Shown here: piece after piece, positions 1 through 6,738 of the stretch
Layout of the letters: each line of letters begins with the position of its first letter
How positions within the stretch are numbered: the stretch's first letter is position 1
Source of the DNA: Bacillota bacterium
GTDB taxonomy: Bacteria > Bacillota > Clostridia > Christensenellales > CAG-138
Direction of reading: 5' to 3'
Length of the DNA: 7,169 nucleotides
Assembly (NCBI GenBank): GCA_023393045.1
Contig: JAEWMV010000009.1
Span: 1 to 7,169 of the forward strand
The notes under the pieces: generated by a model
The model's input: only the letters and a program-made list of their open reading frames with translations
The model's database searches: none
Told to the model about the DNA's origin: nothing
Made by a program: the position numbers and the translations under genes

Positions 1-23
1 CCCCTTTGGCGGGGAACATTTTT
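1..23 (+). terminator. Possible end of an upstream terminator
   Basis: CCCC (1-4) can pair with GGGG (11-14) around a six-base loop, and a five-T run follows at 19-23. This resembles the distal part of a Rho-independent terminator for a gene left of the window. The stem is short, and four bases separate it from the T run. It may be longer, but the window edge cuts it off, so this is only a weak suggestion. Confidence 0.25.
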
Positions 24-72
24 GCGCACGGGACGGGTCAAAAAGTTCAATCGCTGTACTTTCATGACAGGG

Positions 73-78
73 AAGGAG
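73..78 (+). promoter_or_regulatory. Ribosome binding site of the S8 protease gene
   Basis: AAGGAG, within GGAAGGAG (71-78), lies 11 nt before the ATG at 90. It is the only good Shine-Dalgarno sequence near the start of this reading frame. It decides the start in favour of 90, because the in-frame TTG at 6 has no such site and would place 28 hydrophilic residues ahead of the signal peptide. No convincing sigma-A promoter was seen in positions 1-89. Confidence 0.8.
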
Positions 79-89
79 AAAACAAAAAA

Positions 90-3000
90 ATGCAAAAGGG
101 CAAAAAACTAATCAGCCTGTTGTTAAGCTTAATCATGGTGCTCAGCCTTGTGTCGACGGCGGCAGCCTATCCCGCCGACGGAACCGGCGAGCTTGAGATC
201 ACCAGTTTTCCCAAAATAACGGAAAACGAAAAAAGCGGCGTTGAGTCGACGGAAATTGCCTTTCAGGACGGTTCCGGCAAACAGGCGCTGACCGGCCTCA
301 ACGGGCATGAGGTGGTGCGCAGGGAACTGCAAACCGCCTTGGGTGACACGGCGGGCGCACCCGCCGCAAGGAGCGCCGAGGAAGAGTATGTTGAAGATGT
401 TGCGGCGGCGCTGGCAAAGCCTGTCGGAGCGATCGGCATAGAAGAATTACAGCCGGGCGCAATGGTTGACATCATCGTCTGGCTGCAGCAGCTGCCAAGC
501 GTACTGGCGCAGGCCTATGGCGAGGCGGCTGCCGATTCGCTCACCGCTGAATATGCCGAAATGGGCGCGCAGGCGCGCCGCACGATAGAAAGCTCCTACG
601 GCAGCGCCATCACTTATGAATATTTTGCGGTATTCGCGGGCTTTGCAATGACTGTCAAGGCCGATGCCGTTCAAAAGATCGCGGCAATGCCGGGCGTCTA
701 TGCCGTGACCCCGGACGCCCCGGTGTATGCGGACGAAGCGTCCTATGACCCGGATTATGAATATACGGGCATGCTCGAGAGCCGCCAAATCTTCGATATC
801 GCGGAAATCCATGCTGCGGGCATCACCGGCGATAACGTCGTCGTGGGCATACTGGATACCGGCGTCGACTACAACCATCCCGATCTCGCGGACGTCTTCA
901 AGGGCGGGTACAACTACATTACGGCCGCCAACGATTACGGCCGCCCGGCGGAGCTGCTCTATGACCCGATGGAGACCACCTATGCGCAGTGGCAGAGCAG
1001 CGCCAGGCCGGAAACCGATTCCAGCGGCCATACGTTTTATACCGACCACGGCACGCACGTGAGCGGCATCATCTCTGCGGGGGCCGACAACACAGCATCC
1101 CCCACCTACAAGGCGCTGGGCCTGGCGCCCGACGTGGACCTGTATGTGGCGCGCGTCCTCGGGCCCTACGGCACGGGCGCGACCTCGGGCGTGATCGCCG
1201 CGGTCGAAGATTTCACCGCGGGCAATTCCTCCAGGGGAATTCCCAAGGCCGATGTGATTAACCTTTCTCTCGGCTCGGACAACAATACGGCCTATGGGGA
1301 CAATGTATACGCGCTCAACAACGCGGTCATCGGCGGCGTGAACGTTGCGGTGTCCGCGGGCAACAACGCCACCGGAACCGCGACCACGATGGAGGCGCGC
1401 ACGGTCAAAACGCTCGGCACGCCGGGTACGGCCTATCTGCCGGTCACGGCCGCGGCGGCGCAGTATGGCGGCGCGGCGATCAAAACATATGACGGCGTCA
1501 GCGCAAACCTCGACGGCGAAGCGAGCGGCACCGCATTCGGCCTTCTGATCGAGGGGCAGAATCCGGGCAACGCCTTCGGCGACGACGCCATCACCGGCAG
1601 CCCGGCCCCCGTCTATGTCGACGGCAAGGGTTACGAAGCTTACCTGGCGTTCGGCGCGGGCGACACAAATCCCACGCTGGAGCAGCTGCAGGCTATTCCG
1701 GACGGCAGCCTTGCGGGCAAGATCCTCGTCGTAAAGCGCGGCTTGAACTTCACGGACTTCCAGGCGCAGGCCCTGCGCACCGGCGCGGGCGCGCTTATCA
1801 TCGTCAACCATGCGACGGGCGGCGAAGCCTACATTACCAATATGGTCATCGGCGGCATCCAGGCGGGCTCCCTGCCGATATTCTCCGCCTTCCATTCCAC
1901 CAGCGCGAAGCTGACTGCCTTAGCGGCCGGCGGCAACAAGGTCTATCTGCAGCTTGGCGATATGACGGCCACGCACCAGGCGCAGCTTCCCGCGTACTTC
2001 AGCTCCATCGGGCCGGTCAACCCGACCGTCGGCCTCAAGCCGGACCTCATCGCCCCGGGCTGGAACATCGTTTCCACCGCGCCGGCGTATATCACCAGCC
2101 CCACCCATGACGCGACGGATTACTCCGCGGCGTACCAGCTCATGAGCGGCACGTCCATGTCCGCGCCGCACATCACGGGCGTCCTCGCCCTGATGGCGCA
2201 GGCTTATCCGGACGCGAGCCCCGCCGAGATCAAGGCGCGGCTTATGAACACGGCGCTTCCCGGTTTGATCGACGCGCTGGAGGACGGCACCCCCGCCTCG
2301 GTTCTTGAGGTGGGCGCGGGTTTTGTGAACCCGAGCCGCGCGATACTTGGGGAGACGAATGATGTCTACGTGACGGTCACGGACGATATTCCGGGCGCGT
2401 CGAGCGGCACCGTCATCGCGAACCAGACCCTTTCCTCCCTCAGCTTCGGCGAGGCGCCGCAGGGAGGGCTATCCCGCGAGCTGCCGGTAACGGTGCACGG
2501 CACAACCGACTTCACGCTCAGCGTTGTTTACAATAATGACACGCGTTACTCCAAGGATGCGGCGGACAATGGCGTGGAGCTCAAGTACGGTACTCCCGCA
2601 GGCGGCACGTTTGACGTTTGGGTCGATGTGCCGGACGACGCGGAGGAGGGCTACTACGAGGGGCGGCTTGTCGTCACGGTGGACGGCCATGAATACAGCC
2701 TCCCGTGGCTGGTCCAGGTCGGCGAGCCGGAGCAGGGAGGGGAATTTGACCTTCTCTTCACCTCGGAGCGCCCCATCATTTCCACCTCCACAGACACGAA
2801 CATCCGCTCCGCGAACGGTTCGGCCCCGCTCAACTCGAACAGCACCACGCTCTATTTCACCTGGATGGGTGCGTGGCCCACCGATTCGCTCGGGTATTCC
2901 GATCTCGACCTCTACCTCGTCAATGCCCAGAGCATGACGCTTGACTACTACTACGGCTACGTGACGATAGGCGGGCTGGAGAACGACGGAACGGCCCTTT

Positions 3001-4463
3001 ACCGCGTTGCAAACTTCATCTCCAACACGGCGTACGACACGGCGACCTTACAGCGGGTGCCCATCGCAAACGGCGTGTACTATCCGTGCGTGTACGCCAA
3101 CGACACATTCTACTTCTTCGATGAAGTCGGCGTCGTATACACGGACGGAACCGGCGATTATGCGGTGGAACTGAGCATGGAGCCGACCATTACGGTCAAT
3201 CCCGACCCCGCCGTGACGAGCGCCACCATTGAAGGCCGCGTTTACAGCCCCGCCCTCGAGCAGGCCGCAAACGCCGGCTTCTATTGGACGGAAGTGGATG
3301 ACTTCTGGTATTTCGGCGAGATGTACGAGATCGACCAGACCTTCAACGTGCTGGGCTACAGCACGACCGGCAGCGTCTATGCTTCCGGCTCGAGCGGCTA
3401 TAACCTCTACATGAGCGCCGGCAATCCCTGGATCTGCGATGAGGACGGCTATTTCAGCCTGACGATGAATGTACCCCAGGCAAATAAAAACGGCGGCTAT
3501 CCGTTCACCAGCGGAACCAACCATACGATCGTGGGTGTGGAAGGCTTCTATTACAACGACAACGGGAGCAGCTGGCCGATGATCGGCGCCAACAAGTCCG
3601 CCGCCATCACGCCGCGCTATGCGCTCGGACCCTGGGTGGAAAGCGTAACGGCGGATAACGGCAGCATCGTCGCCAACATCAGCAATCTGCCCGCCAACGC
3701 CGCGCTTGCGGATTTCTCCGCTGAGTACAGCATCAACGGCGGCGCTTTTGCCGCGCTGCCTCTGAGCGCAATGAGCGTGAGCGACCCGGACGTCAAGTTC
3801 TCCTTCGCGCACTGCGCGGCGATGAGCTATGCGCAGGCGGTCACGGTGCGGCTCACCTATACCTACAATACGGCGACGGCGGCGCCCTTCACCGTCGATC
3901 CTGTCGGCATTGAGTCCGTGGCGGCGGATAACGATACCGGTACGCTGCGCATCACCTTGGACGAGATACCCGCCAACAGCCCCGCCGAGAGCGAATTCAC
4001 AATCACATGGGGCACGGGCTACGCCCCGGCGGACGCGGATCAGGCGCTCACCGATTACGCGTACGATCCGGCAACCGGCGCTGCGACCTTCCGCTTTACG
4101 CCCTATACCCCGTTTGACTGGGATCAATCCGTGACCTTCCATGTGACCTTCAACGGTGTGACGAGCGATTCGAACACCATCAGCATCCCCGGTACGATCC
4201 CGACCATCGAGATCAGGTACTATAACGCGGGCGCGGTATCCGTGCAGTTGGGCAAGAAGGCGACGCTGGAAATCCTCACCGATCCCGAGGTCGACCTGAG
4301 CCTCTATACCATCACGTGGACGTCCGCTAATTCCGCCGTCGCCTCCGTGAACAGCGAGGGCGTCGTAACGGGCAGGAAGCGCGGACAGACCACGATCACC
4401 GCAACGATCCTTAACCCCTACGGCCAGGTGGCCACGCTGCCCTTCGTCGTTACGGTCTATTAA
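90..4463 (+). CDS. Secreted multidomain S8 (subtilisin/Vpr/lactocepin-like) serine protease
   Basis: This encodes a 1457-residue extracellular subtilisin-family endopeptidase. Seen: a signal peptide at residues 1-26 (KGKK, a leucine-rich core, then AAA before Y27); an I9-like propeptide at about 122-212; and a catalytic domain at about 246-745. The triad is complete: D256 in GILDTGVDYNHPDL, H320 in DHGTHVSG, S689 in GTSMSAPH. The oxyanion Asn is probably N425 in SAGNN. A PA domain (about 505-615) is inserted between N425 and S689, as in Bacillus Vpr, lactocepin and C5a peptidase. An Fn3-like module follows at about 757-880, then an unassigned Tyr-rich beta region (881-1182), two related Ig-like repeats (1183-1273 and 1274-1372) and a Big2-like domain (1373-1457). 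There is no LPXTG motif, SLH domain or C-terminal membrane segment, so it is presumably released or held by its tail domains. Its substrate is unknown. The next gene encodes a TasA-like exported protein 93 nt downstream. The S8 assignment is secure; the boundaries of the tail modules are approximate. Confidence 0.95.
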   Translation: MQKGKKLISLLLSLIMVLSLVSTAAAYPADGTGELEITSFPKITENEKSGVESTEIAFQDGSGKQALTGLNGHEVVRRELQTALGDTAGAPAARSAEEEYVEDVAAALAKPVGAIGIEELQPGAMVDIIVWLQQLPSVLAQAYGEAAADSLTAEYAEMGAQARRTIESSYGSAITYEYFAVFAGFAMTVKADAVQKIAAMPGVYAVTPDAPVYADEASYDPDYEYTGMLESRQIFDIAEIHAAGITGDNVVVGILDTGVDYNHPDLADVFKGGYNYITAANDYGRPAELLYDPMETTYAQWQSSARPETDSSGHTFYTDHGTHVSGIISAGADNTASPTYKALGLAPDVDLYVARVLGPYGTGATSGVIAAVEDFTAGNSSRGIPKADVINLSLGSDNNTAYGDNVYALNNAVIGGVNVAVSAGNNATGTATTMEARTVKTLGTPGTAYLPVTAAAAQYGGAAIKTYDGVSANLDGEASGTAFGLLIEGQNPGNAFGDDAITGSPAPVYVDGKGYEAYLAFGAGDTNPTLEQLQAIPDGSLAGKILVVKRGLNFTDFQAQALRTGAGALIIVNHATGGEAYITNMVIGGIQAGSLPIFSAFHSTSAKLTALAAGGNKVYLQLGDMTATHQAQLPAYFSSIGPVNPTVGLKPDLIAPGWNIVSTAPAYITSPTHDATDYSAAYQLMSGTSMSAPHITGVLALMAQAYPDASPAEIKARLMNTALPGLIDALEDGTPASVLEVGAGFVNPSRAILGETNDVYVTVTDDIPGASSGTVIANQTLSSLSFGEAPQGGLSRELPVTVHGTTDFTLSVVYNNDTRYSKDAADNGVELKYGTPAGGTFDVWVDVPDDAEEGYYEGRLVVTVDGHEYSLPWLVQVGEPEQGGEFDLLFTSERPIISTSTDTNIRSANGSAPLNSNSTTLYFTWMGAWPTDSLGYSDLDLYLVNAQSMTLDYYYGYVTIGGLENDGTALYRVANFISNTAYDTATLQRVPIANGVYYPCVYANDTFYFFDEVGVVYTDGTGDYAVELSMEPTITVNPDPAVTSATIEGRVYSPALEQAANAGFYWTEVDDFWYFGEMYEIDQTFNVLGYSTTGSVYASGSSGYNLYMSAGNPWICDEDGYFSLTMNVPQANKNGGYPFTSGTNHTIVGVEGFYYNDNGSSWPMIGANKSAAITPRYALGPWVESVTADNGSIVANISNLPANAALADFSAEYSINGGAFAALPLSAMSVSDPDVKFSFAHCAAMSYAQAVTVRLTYTYNTATAAPFTVDPVGIESVAADNDTGTLRITLDEIPANSPAESEFTITWGTGYAPADADQALTDYAYDPATGAATFRFTPYTPFDWDQSVTFHVTFNGVTSDSNTISIPGTIPTIEIRYYNAGAVSVQLGKKATLEILTDPEVDLSLYTITWTSANSAVASVNSEGVVTGRKRGQTTITATILNPYGQVATLPFVVTVY

Positions 4464-4491
4464 AGAAGGTGGCGCGGGAGAGTACGGCAAT

Positions 4492-4524
4492 GTCCGCCGG
4501 CAGACGTGAAAGCTGCCGGCGGAC
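4492..4524 (+). promoter_or_regulatory. Perfect 12-bp stem-loop between protease and TasA-like genes
   Basis: GTCCGCCGGCAG (4492-4503) is perfectly complementary to CTGCCGGCGGAC (4513-4524), with a nine-base loop. The hairpin starts 28 nt after the protease stop codon and ends 16 nt before the next gene's Shine-Dalgarno sequence. The downstream sequence is A-rich and then ATAATTTTAC, without the uninterrupted U tract of a classic terminator. It could be a partial terminator that lowers readthrough, or a processing or stability element that sets different mRNA levels for the two genes. The structure is directly visible; its role is inferred. Confidence 0.6.
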
Positions 4525-4540
4525 GAAAAAATAATTTTAC

Positions 4541-4547
4541 AAAGGAG
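4541..4547 (+). promoter_or_regulatory. Ribosome binding site of the TasA-like gene
   Basis: AAAGGAG ends nine bases before the ATG at 4557. It fixes the start there rather than at the in-frame GTG at 4506, which sits inside the intergenic stem-loop and has no Shine-Dalgarno sequence. Confidence 0.85.
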
Positions 4548-4556
4548 CATGCTACC

Positions 4557-5609
4557 ATGAAAAAACTCATGAAAAACAAAAAAGTGCTCGTGGCGCTCGT
4601 GCTTGCGCTCGCCGTTGCGCTCGGCGGATTTACCTATGCGTGGTTTACCGCGAACACCCCGGCGGCCACCGCGGGCGTTGAGAGCGGCAGGCTGCGCCTG
4701 AGCGCCAACAGGTTTGTGGAATGGTATGAGGTGGACCCGGAAAATGATTGGGAACGGGTAGGCGGGGCCATCCGCGTTTACTACGACGGGGAAGGGCGCA
4801 TCGTTGACGCGAACGGCGCGGTGGTCGACCTTTCGCATTATCTTGATCCCGGGAAGGAATATGAGCTTTCCGACGCATGGCTCGAGCCCGGGCAGATCGT
4901 GCAGCCTATGTACGACGCGCTCATAGGCGTTGAGCTGACCAATCCCAATCCGGACGGGCTGGGGCTGGCCGAAACCGTGAAGATCGACAATACCGTGACG
5001 AATATCGAGATCCATTCCGACATTGACCCCGTCACCGGAAACGCGATCAAGCTGGATATGCCGCTCTACTTTGCGGACATGCAGGCCCTTGCGAATGCGT
5101 ATGCGGACGTGAACGTCAACGATCTGGGTTATGAACTCGATCCCGGCGTGGTCTGCAACAAGATGTATACCATTGGCGGCGAAGTCGTGGGCATGCTCCT
5201 GTGGAGCTATGATAAGACGGCCTATGACGAGACGGGCGAATACGTGTACTATGCGAGCATCTCCGCCCTGCCGCAAGGCTATAATCTCACCCTCGACGTC
5301 ATTTCGCACGTGGTGATGGCGCCCTCGGCCGGCAACCGTTTCCAGGGCTGCGTGATGGACGTCACTTACAAGTATGACGCCACACAGCCCATTGCCGAGG
5401 CCATCATGGCGAAATGGGGCGGCGATGTGAATCTTCAGGCGGTCGTATTCACCGGTCCGCCGGAAATCGTCCCTCTGGACAGCGTCTCCGGCTCGTTCGC
5501 CAGGAGCTTCAATATTGAAAAGTTCGAGGGCGCGCATATCGCGCAGGCCGACGCGGCGCGCATGACAATCGCAGAGCTTGCGGAACTCTTTTTCCCGGAT
5601 CTGTTCTAA
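4557..5609 (+). CDS. TasA/CalY-like exported protein with SipW-cognate signal sequence
   Basis: This encodes a 350-residue exported protein. The N-terminus has Lys-rich residues 1-9, a hydrophobic core at 10-24, then GGFTYAWFTANTPAATAG and SGRLRLSAN (43-51). The order and spacing parallel Bacillus TasA, whose signal ends GGGTWAAFND and is followed by SGTLDLSAKE. TasA-type proteins are cleaved by the signal peptidase SipW and form extracellular matrix fibres. A second resemblance is GNRFQG (259-264) followed by DATQ (274-277), similar to the late conserved NxYQG...ATQ block of TasA-like proteins. Cleavage is likely near A28; the residue before F30 is Trp, unlike TasA. The 73 residues after the ATQ block end in an acidic, hydrophobic tail (AELAELFFPDLF). 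No SipW gene lies in the window. The protein has few Cys and no cell-wall anchor. It is probably a matrix, surface or spore-coat component, possibly co-transcribed with the protease upstream. Export class is fairly sure; fibre formation is inference. Confidence 0.75.
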   Translation: MKKLMKNKKVLVALVLALAVALGGFTYAWFTANTPAATAGVESGRLRLSANRFVEWYEVDPENDWERVGGAIRVYYDGEGRIVDANGAVVDLSHYLDPGKEYELSDAWLEPGQIVQPMYDALIGVELTNPNPDGLGLAETVKIDNTVTNIEIHSDIDPVTGNAIKLDMPLYFADMQALANAYADVNVNDLGYELDPGVVCNKMYTIGGEVVGMLLWSYDKTAYDETGEYVYYASISALPQGYNLTLDVISHVVMAPSAGNRFQGCVMDVTYKYDATQPIAEAIMAKWGGDVNLQAVVFTGPPEIVPLDSVSGSFARSFNIEKFEGAHIAQADAARMTIAELAELFFPDLF

Positions 5610-5627
5610 AACGGTTTTTTCATTCGC

Positions 5628-5653
5628 CGGCCGGGGGCGGGAAAACCCGGCCG
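5628..5653. terminator. Convergent-region hairpin 1
   Basis: CGGCCGGG (5628-5635) pairs with CCCGGCCG (5646-5653), an 8-bp all-GC stem with a ten-base loop, 18 nt after the stop codon of the TasA-like gene. No U run follows, so it is not a textbook intrinsic terminator. A T6 run lies before it (5615-5620), which would follow the hairpin for transcripts arriving on the - strand. A transcription-end or mRNA 3'-stabilising role is likely from the position between convergent genes. Confidence 0.45.
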
Positions 5654-5670
5654 CATCGCATGATTGATCT

Positions 5671-5707
5671 TTGGGGCTGCCGCGCTTTATCGGTGCGGCG
5701 GCCCCAA
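5671..5707. terminator. Convergent-region hairpin 2, strongest stem
   Basis: TTGGGGCTGCCGC (5671-5683) pairs with GCGGCGGCCCCAA (5695-5707), giving 13 bp with one G-U wobble. The pairing can extend inward by three more mostly wobble pairs to a five-base loop. It is the strongest structure between the two convergent genes and could act in both directions. U tracts are weak on either side, so termination strength is uncertain. Confidence 0.5.
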
Positions 5708-5712
5708 CCCGT

Positions 5713-5739
5713 TTGCGCCGCACGGTGAAAAGGGCGCAA
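5713..5739 (-). terminator. Hairpin just after the regulator stop codon
   Basis: TTGCGCC (5713-5719) pairs with GGCGCAA (5733-5739) around a 13-base loop. On the - strand it starts two bases beyond the stop codon of the RpiR-type gene (TAG at 5743-5741). It is short and may cooperate with the stronger hairpin at 5671-5707. It is probably part of the regulator's 3' end structure. Confidence 0.35.
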
Positions 5740-5740
5740 T

Positions 5741-6571
5741 CTAATCGATATACTCCTCGAAGCGCCGCATGCTGGTTTTGCGGTAAGCTTTCACCTTCTC
5801 GGGATGATCGAGGGCCATTTTGCGCGCCATGGTGTAGATGAGGTGCGCGGGCGCGCTGATGTCCTCGCCCTTCGTTTTGTCGTCGAAGTAAGGCTTGGCA
5901 CATATCACGTGGGACGCCATGCGCGCGAGCGGGTTCAATTTGCTGTCGGTGATGAGCAGCGTCGTGCTGCCGCGCTGCACGGCGAGTTCCATGAGATAGT
6001 GGGTGTAGCGGTAATGCGGCGCGAAAGAGATGCAAAGCACCGCGGCTTCCTTGTGGACGCGGCGGTAAACCTCGTTGGTCTCCAGCAGCAATCGCGCAAA
6101 ATCCACGTTTTCTCTGATATCGTCGAGCAGGTGCAGCGCGTGCGCCGCCACGCCGAAGGAATCCATATAGCCCACGATCAAAACGCTCTGCGCCTCCATG
6201 AGGGCGCGGCAAACGGCGTTGAACTCGGCCATGTCAAGCTCCTCGTACATCGTCTTAATGCGCTGCGCGGCGTCGTTTGCAAGCGGCATAAAAGGATTGT
6301 CGCCCTCCGGCCCGGCGTCGGGGGAGGGAGCGCTGTACATTTTTTCGAGCAGCTCGTCGTGCAGGGCTTTTTGCATTTCGGCATAGCCGGTATAGCCCAG
6401 AAGCTGGGCAAAGCGCACCACGGTCGCCTCGCTGCTGCGCACCTTTTGCGAAAAGAGCGCCAGCGAGTCGAAAAGCATGTCCCGCAGGTTCAACTGCATA
6501 TGGTGCGCGATCCTGCGCTGCGATTTTGTCATGGCGCCGTATTGCGCCGCGATCCTGTCCATTGTGCTCAT
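5741..6571 (-). CDS. MurR/RpiR-family transcriptional regulator (HTH_6 + SIS)
   Basis: This encodes a 276-residue cytoplasmic DNA-binding regulator of normal family length. Seen: an N-terminal RpiR-type helix-turn-helix domain (about 1-77) with the signature SSEATVVRFAQLLGYTGYAE (46-65), then a Pro/Asp/Gly-rich linker (about 81-95) and a SIS domain (about 117-255). In the family, SIS binds a phosphosugar and controls DNA binding. Here the first loop reads GYMDS (134-138) rather than GxGxS. The usual SxSGxT loop reads SFAPHY (182-187), while ITDSKLNPLA (207-216) is conserved. The ligand may therefore not be a simple phosphosugar. The start at 6571 is chosen because AAAGGA lies eight bases upstream and the extra 41 residues of the longer frame would run through the gene's own promoter. 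It is divergent from a DppB/OppB-type permease, whose operon it probably regulates, and convergent with the TasA-like gene. Whether it activates or represses is unknown. Confidence 0.9.
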   Translation of the reverse strand: MSTMDRIAAQYGAMTKSQRRIAHHMQLNLRDMLFDSLALFSQKVRSSEATVVRFAQLLGYTGYAEMQKALHDELLEKMYSAPSPDAGPEGDNPFMPLANDAAQRIKTMYEELDMAEFNAVCRALMEAQSVLIVGYMDSFGVAAHALHLLDDIRENVDFARLLLETNEVYRRVHKEAAVLCISFAPHYRYTHYLMELAVQRGSTTLLITDSKLNPLARMASHVICAKPYFDDKTKGEDISAPAHLIYTMARKMALDHPEKVKAYRKTSMRRFEEYID

Positions 6572-6579
6572 GCGATGCG

Positions 6580-6585
6580 TCCTTT
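6580..6585 (-). promoter_or_regulatory. Ribosome binding site of the RpiR-type gene
   Basis: On the - strand AAAGGA ends eight bases before the ATG at 6571. It supports this start over the upstream in-frame ATG at 6694. Confidence 0.75.
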
Positions 6586-6604
6586 GTTTGAATGATGGAG
6601 GGAA

Positions 6605-6621
6605 TGCGCGCTGCGCGCGCA
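6605..6621 (-). promoter_or_regulatory. GC hairpin in the regulator's 5' leader
   Basis: TGCGCGC (6605-6611) and GCGCGCA (6615-6621) form a 7-bp stem with a three-base loop. It lies 34-50 nt upstream of the regulator's ATG, inside the predicted leader of about 72 nt. It leaves the Shine-Dalgarno sequence free, so a stability or weak attenuation role is possible. No function is demonstrated. Confidence 0.3.
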
Positions 6622-6649
6622 ATAATGAAGCAAATGCTCCTTTATTGGG

Positions 6650-6678
6650 ATTGTACGGCGCAAATATATGATTGTCAA
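6650..6678 (-). promoter_or_regulatory. Sigma-A promoter of the RpiR-type gene
   Basis: Read on the - strand, TTGACA (6678-6673) is followed after exactly 17 bases by TACAAT (6655-6650). The -35 is perfect and the -10 differs from consensus at one position. Transcription should start near 6643, giving a leader of about 72 nt. The -35 is one arm of the inverted repeat shared with the divergent promoter. Confidence 0.8.
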
Positions 6679-6694
6679 TATTGTGCGTTGACAA
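6672..6694. promoter_or_regulatory. Inverted repeat TTGTCAA-N9-TTGACAA spanning both -35 boxes
   Basis: The arms TTGTCAA (6672-6678) and TTGACAA (6688-6694) are a perfect 7-bp inverted repeat with a nine-base spacer. Each arm contains the -35 hexamer of one divergent promoter. The symmetry follows partly from having two consensus -35 boxes in opposite directions, but the match extends one base beyond the hexamers. A dimeric regulator binding here would occlude both promoters. Operator function is inferred. Confidence 0.45.
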
Positions 6695-6716
6695 CGCGGG
6701 GAACAGGCCGTATAAT
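6688..6716 (+). promoter_or_regulatory. Perfect sigma-A promoter of the permease operon
   Basis: TTGACA (6688-6693), a 17-base spacer and TATAAT (6711-6716) match the housekeeping promoter consensus exactly. Transcription should begin near 6723, which gives a leader of about 290 nt before the permease ATG at 7016. So strong a core promoter in front of an uptake operon usually implies repression or attenuation. Confidence 0.85.
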
Positions 6717-6738
6717 AACGCTCATAAAGTAAACGCTC
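6717..6738 (+). repeat. Tandem AACGCTC repeat at the transcription start
   Basis: AACGCTC occurs at 6717-6723 and again at 6732-6738, 15 bases apart, directly after the -10 box and over the predicted start site. Both copies sit inside sequences (6713-6726 and 6728-6741) that match the catabolite-responsive (cre) consensus except at two positions each. The placement suits a repressor or roadblock site for the RpiR-type protein or CcpA. Binding is inferred. Confidence 0.35.

Noticed and set aside
6..89. N-terminal extension of the protease from TTG at 6
   Set aside because: It has no Shine-Dalgarno sequence and would bury the signal peptide behind 28 residues. The ATG at 90 has AAGGAG at good spacing.
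447..1895. Open frame of 482 codons antisense to the protease catalytic region
   Set aside because: It lies opposite the S8 triad region, has Arg/Gly/His-rich low-information composition and shows no family motif. It is a shadow of the real gene.
4506..4556. GTG start for the TasA-like gene
   Set aside because: It falls within the loop of the 12-bp hairpin, lacks a ribosome binding site and would displace the signal sequence.
3048..6212. Very long open frame (1054 codons) on the - strand
   Set aside because: It is antisense to the protease tail and the TasA-like gene and overlaps the regulator gene in another frame. The translation is rich in Arg, His and Gly without recognisable domains, as expected opposite GC-rich coding DNA. 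The frames it overlaps have clear family motifs and ribosome binding sites.
5804..6595. Open frame of 263 codons on the + strand opposite the regulator
   Set aside because: It is antisense to a well-supported RpiR-family gene and shows no recognisable domain or start signal.
6572..6694. Longer N-terminus for the RpiR-type regulator
   Set aside because: The extension covers the gene's own predicted promoter and the opposite -35 box. RpiR proteins normally start close to the helix-turn-helix domain, as the 6571 start gives.
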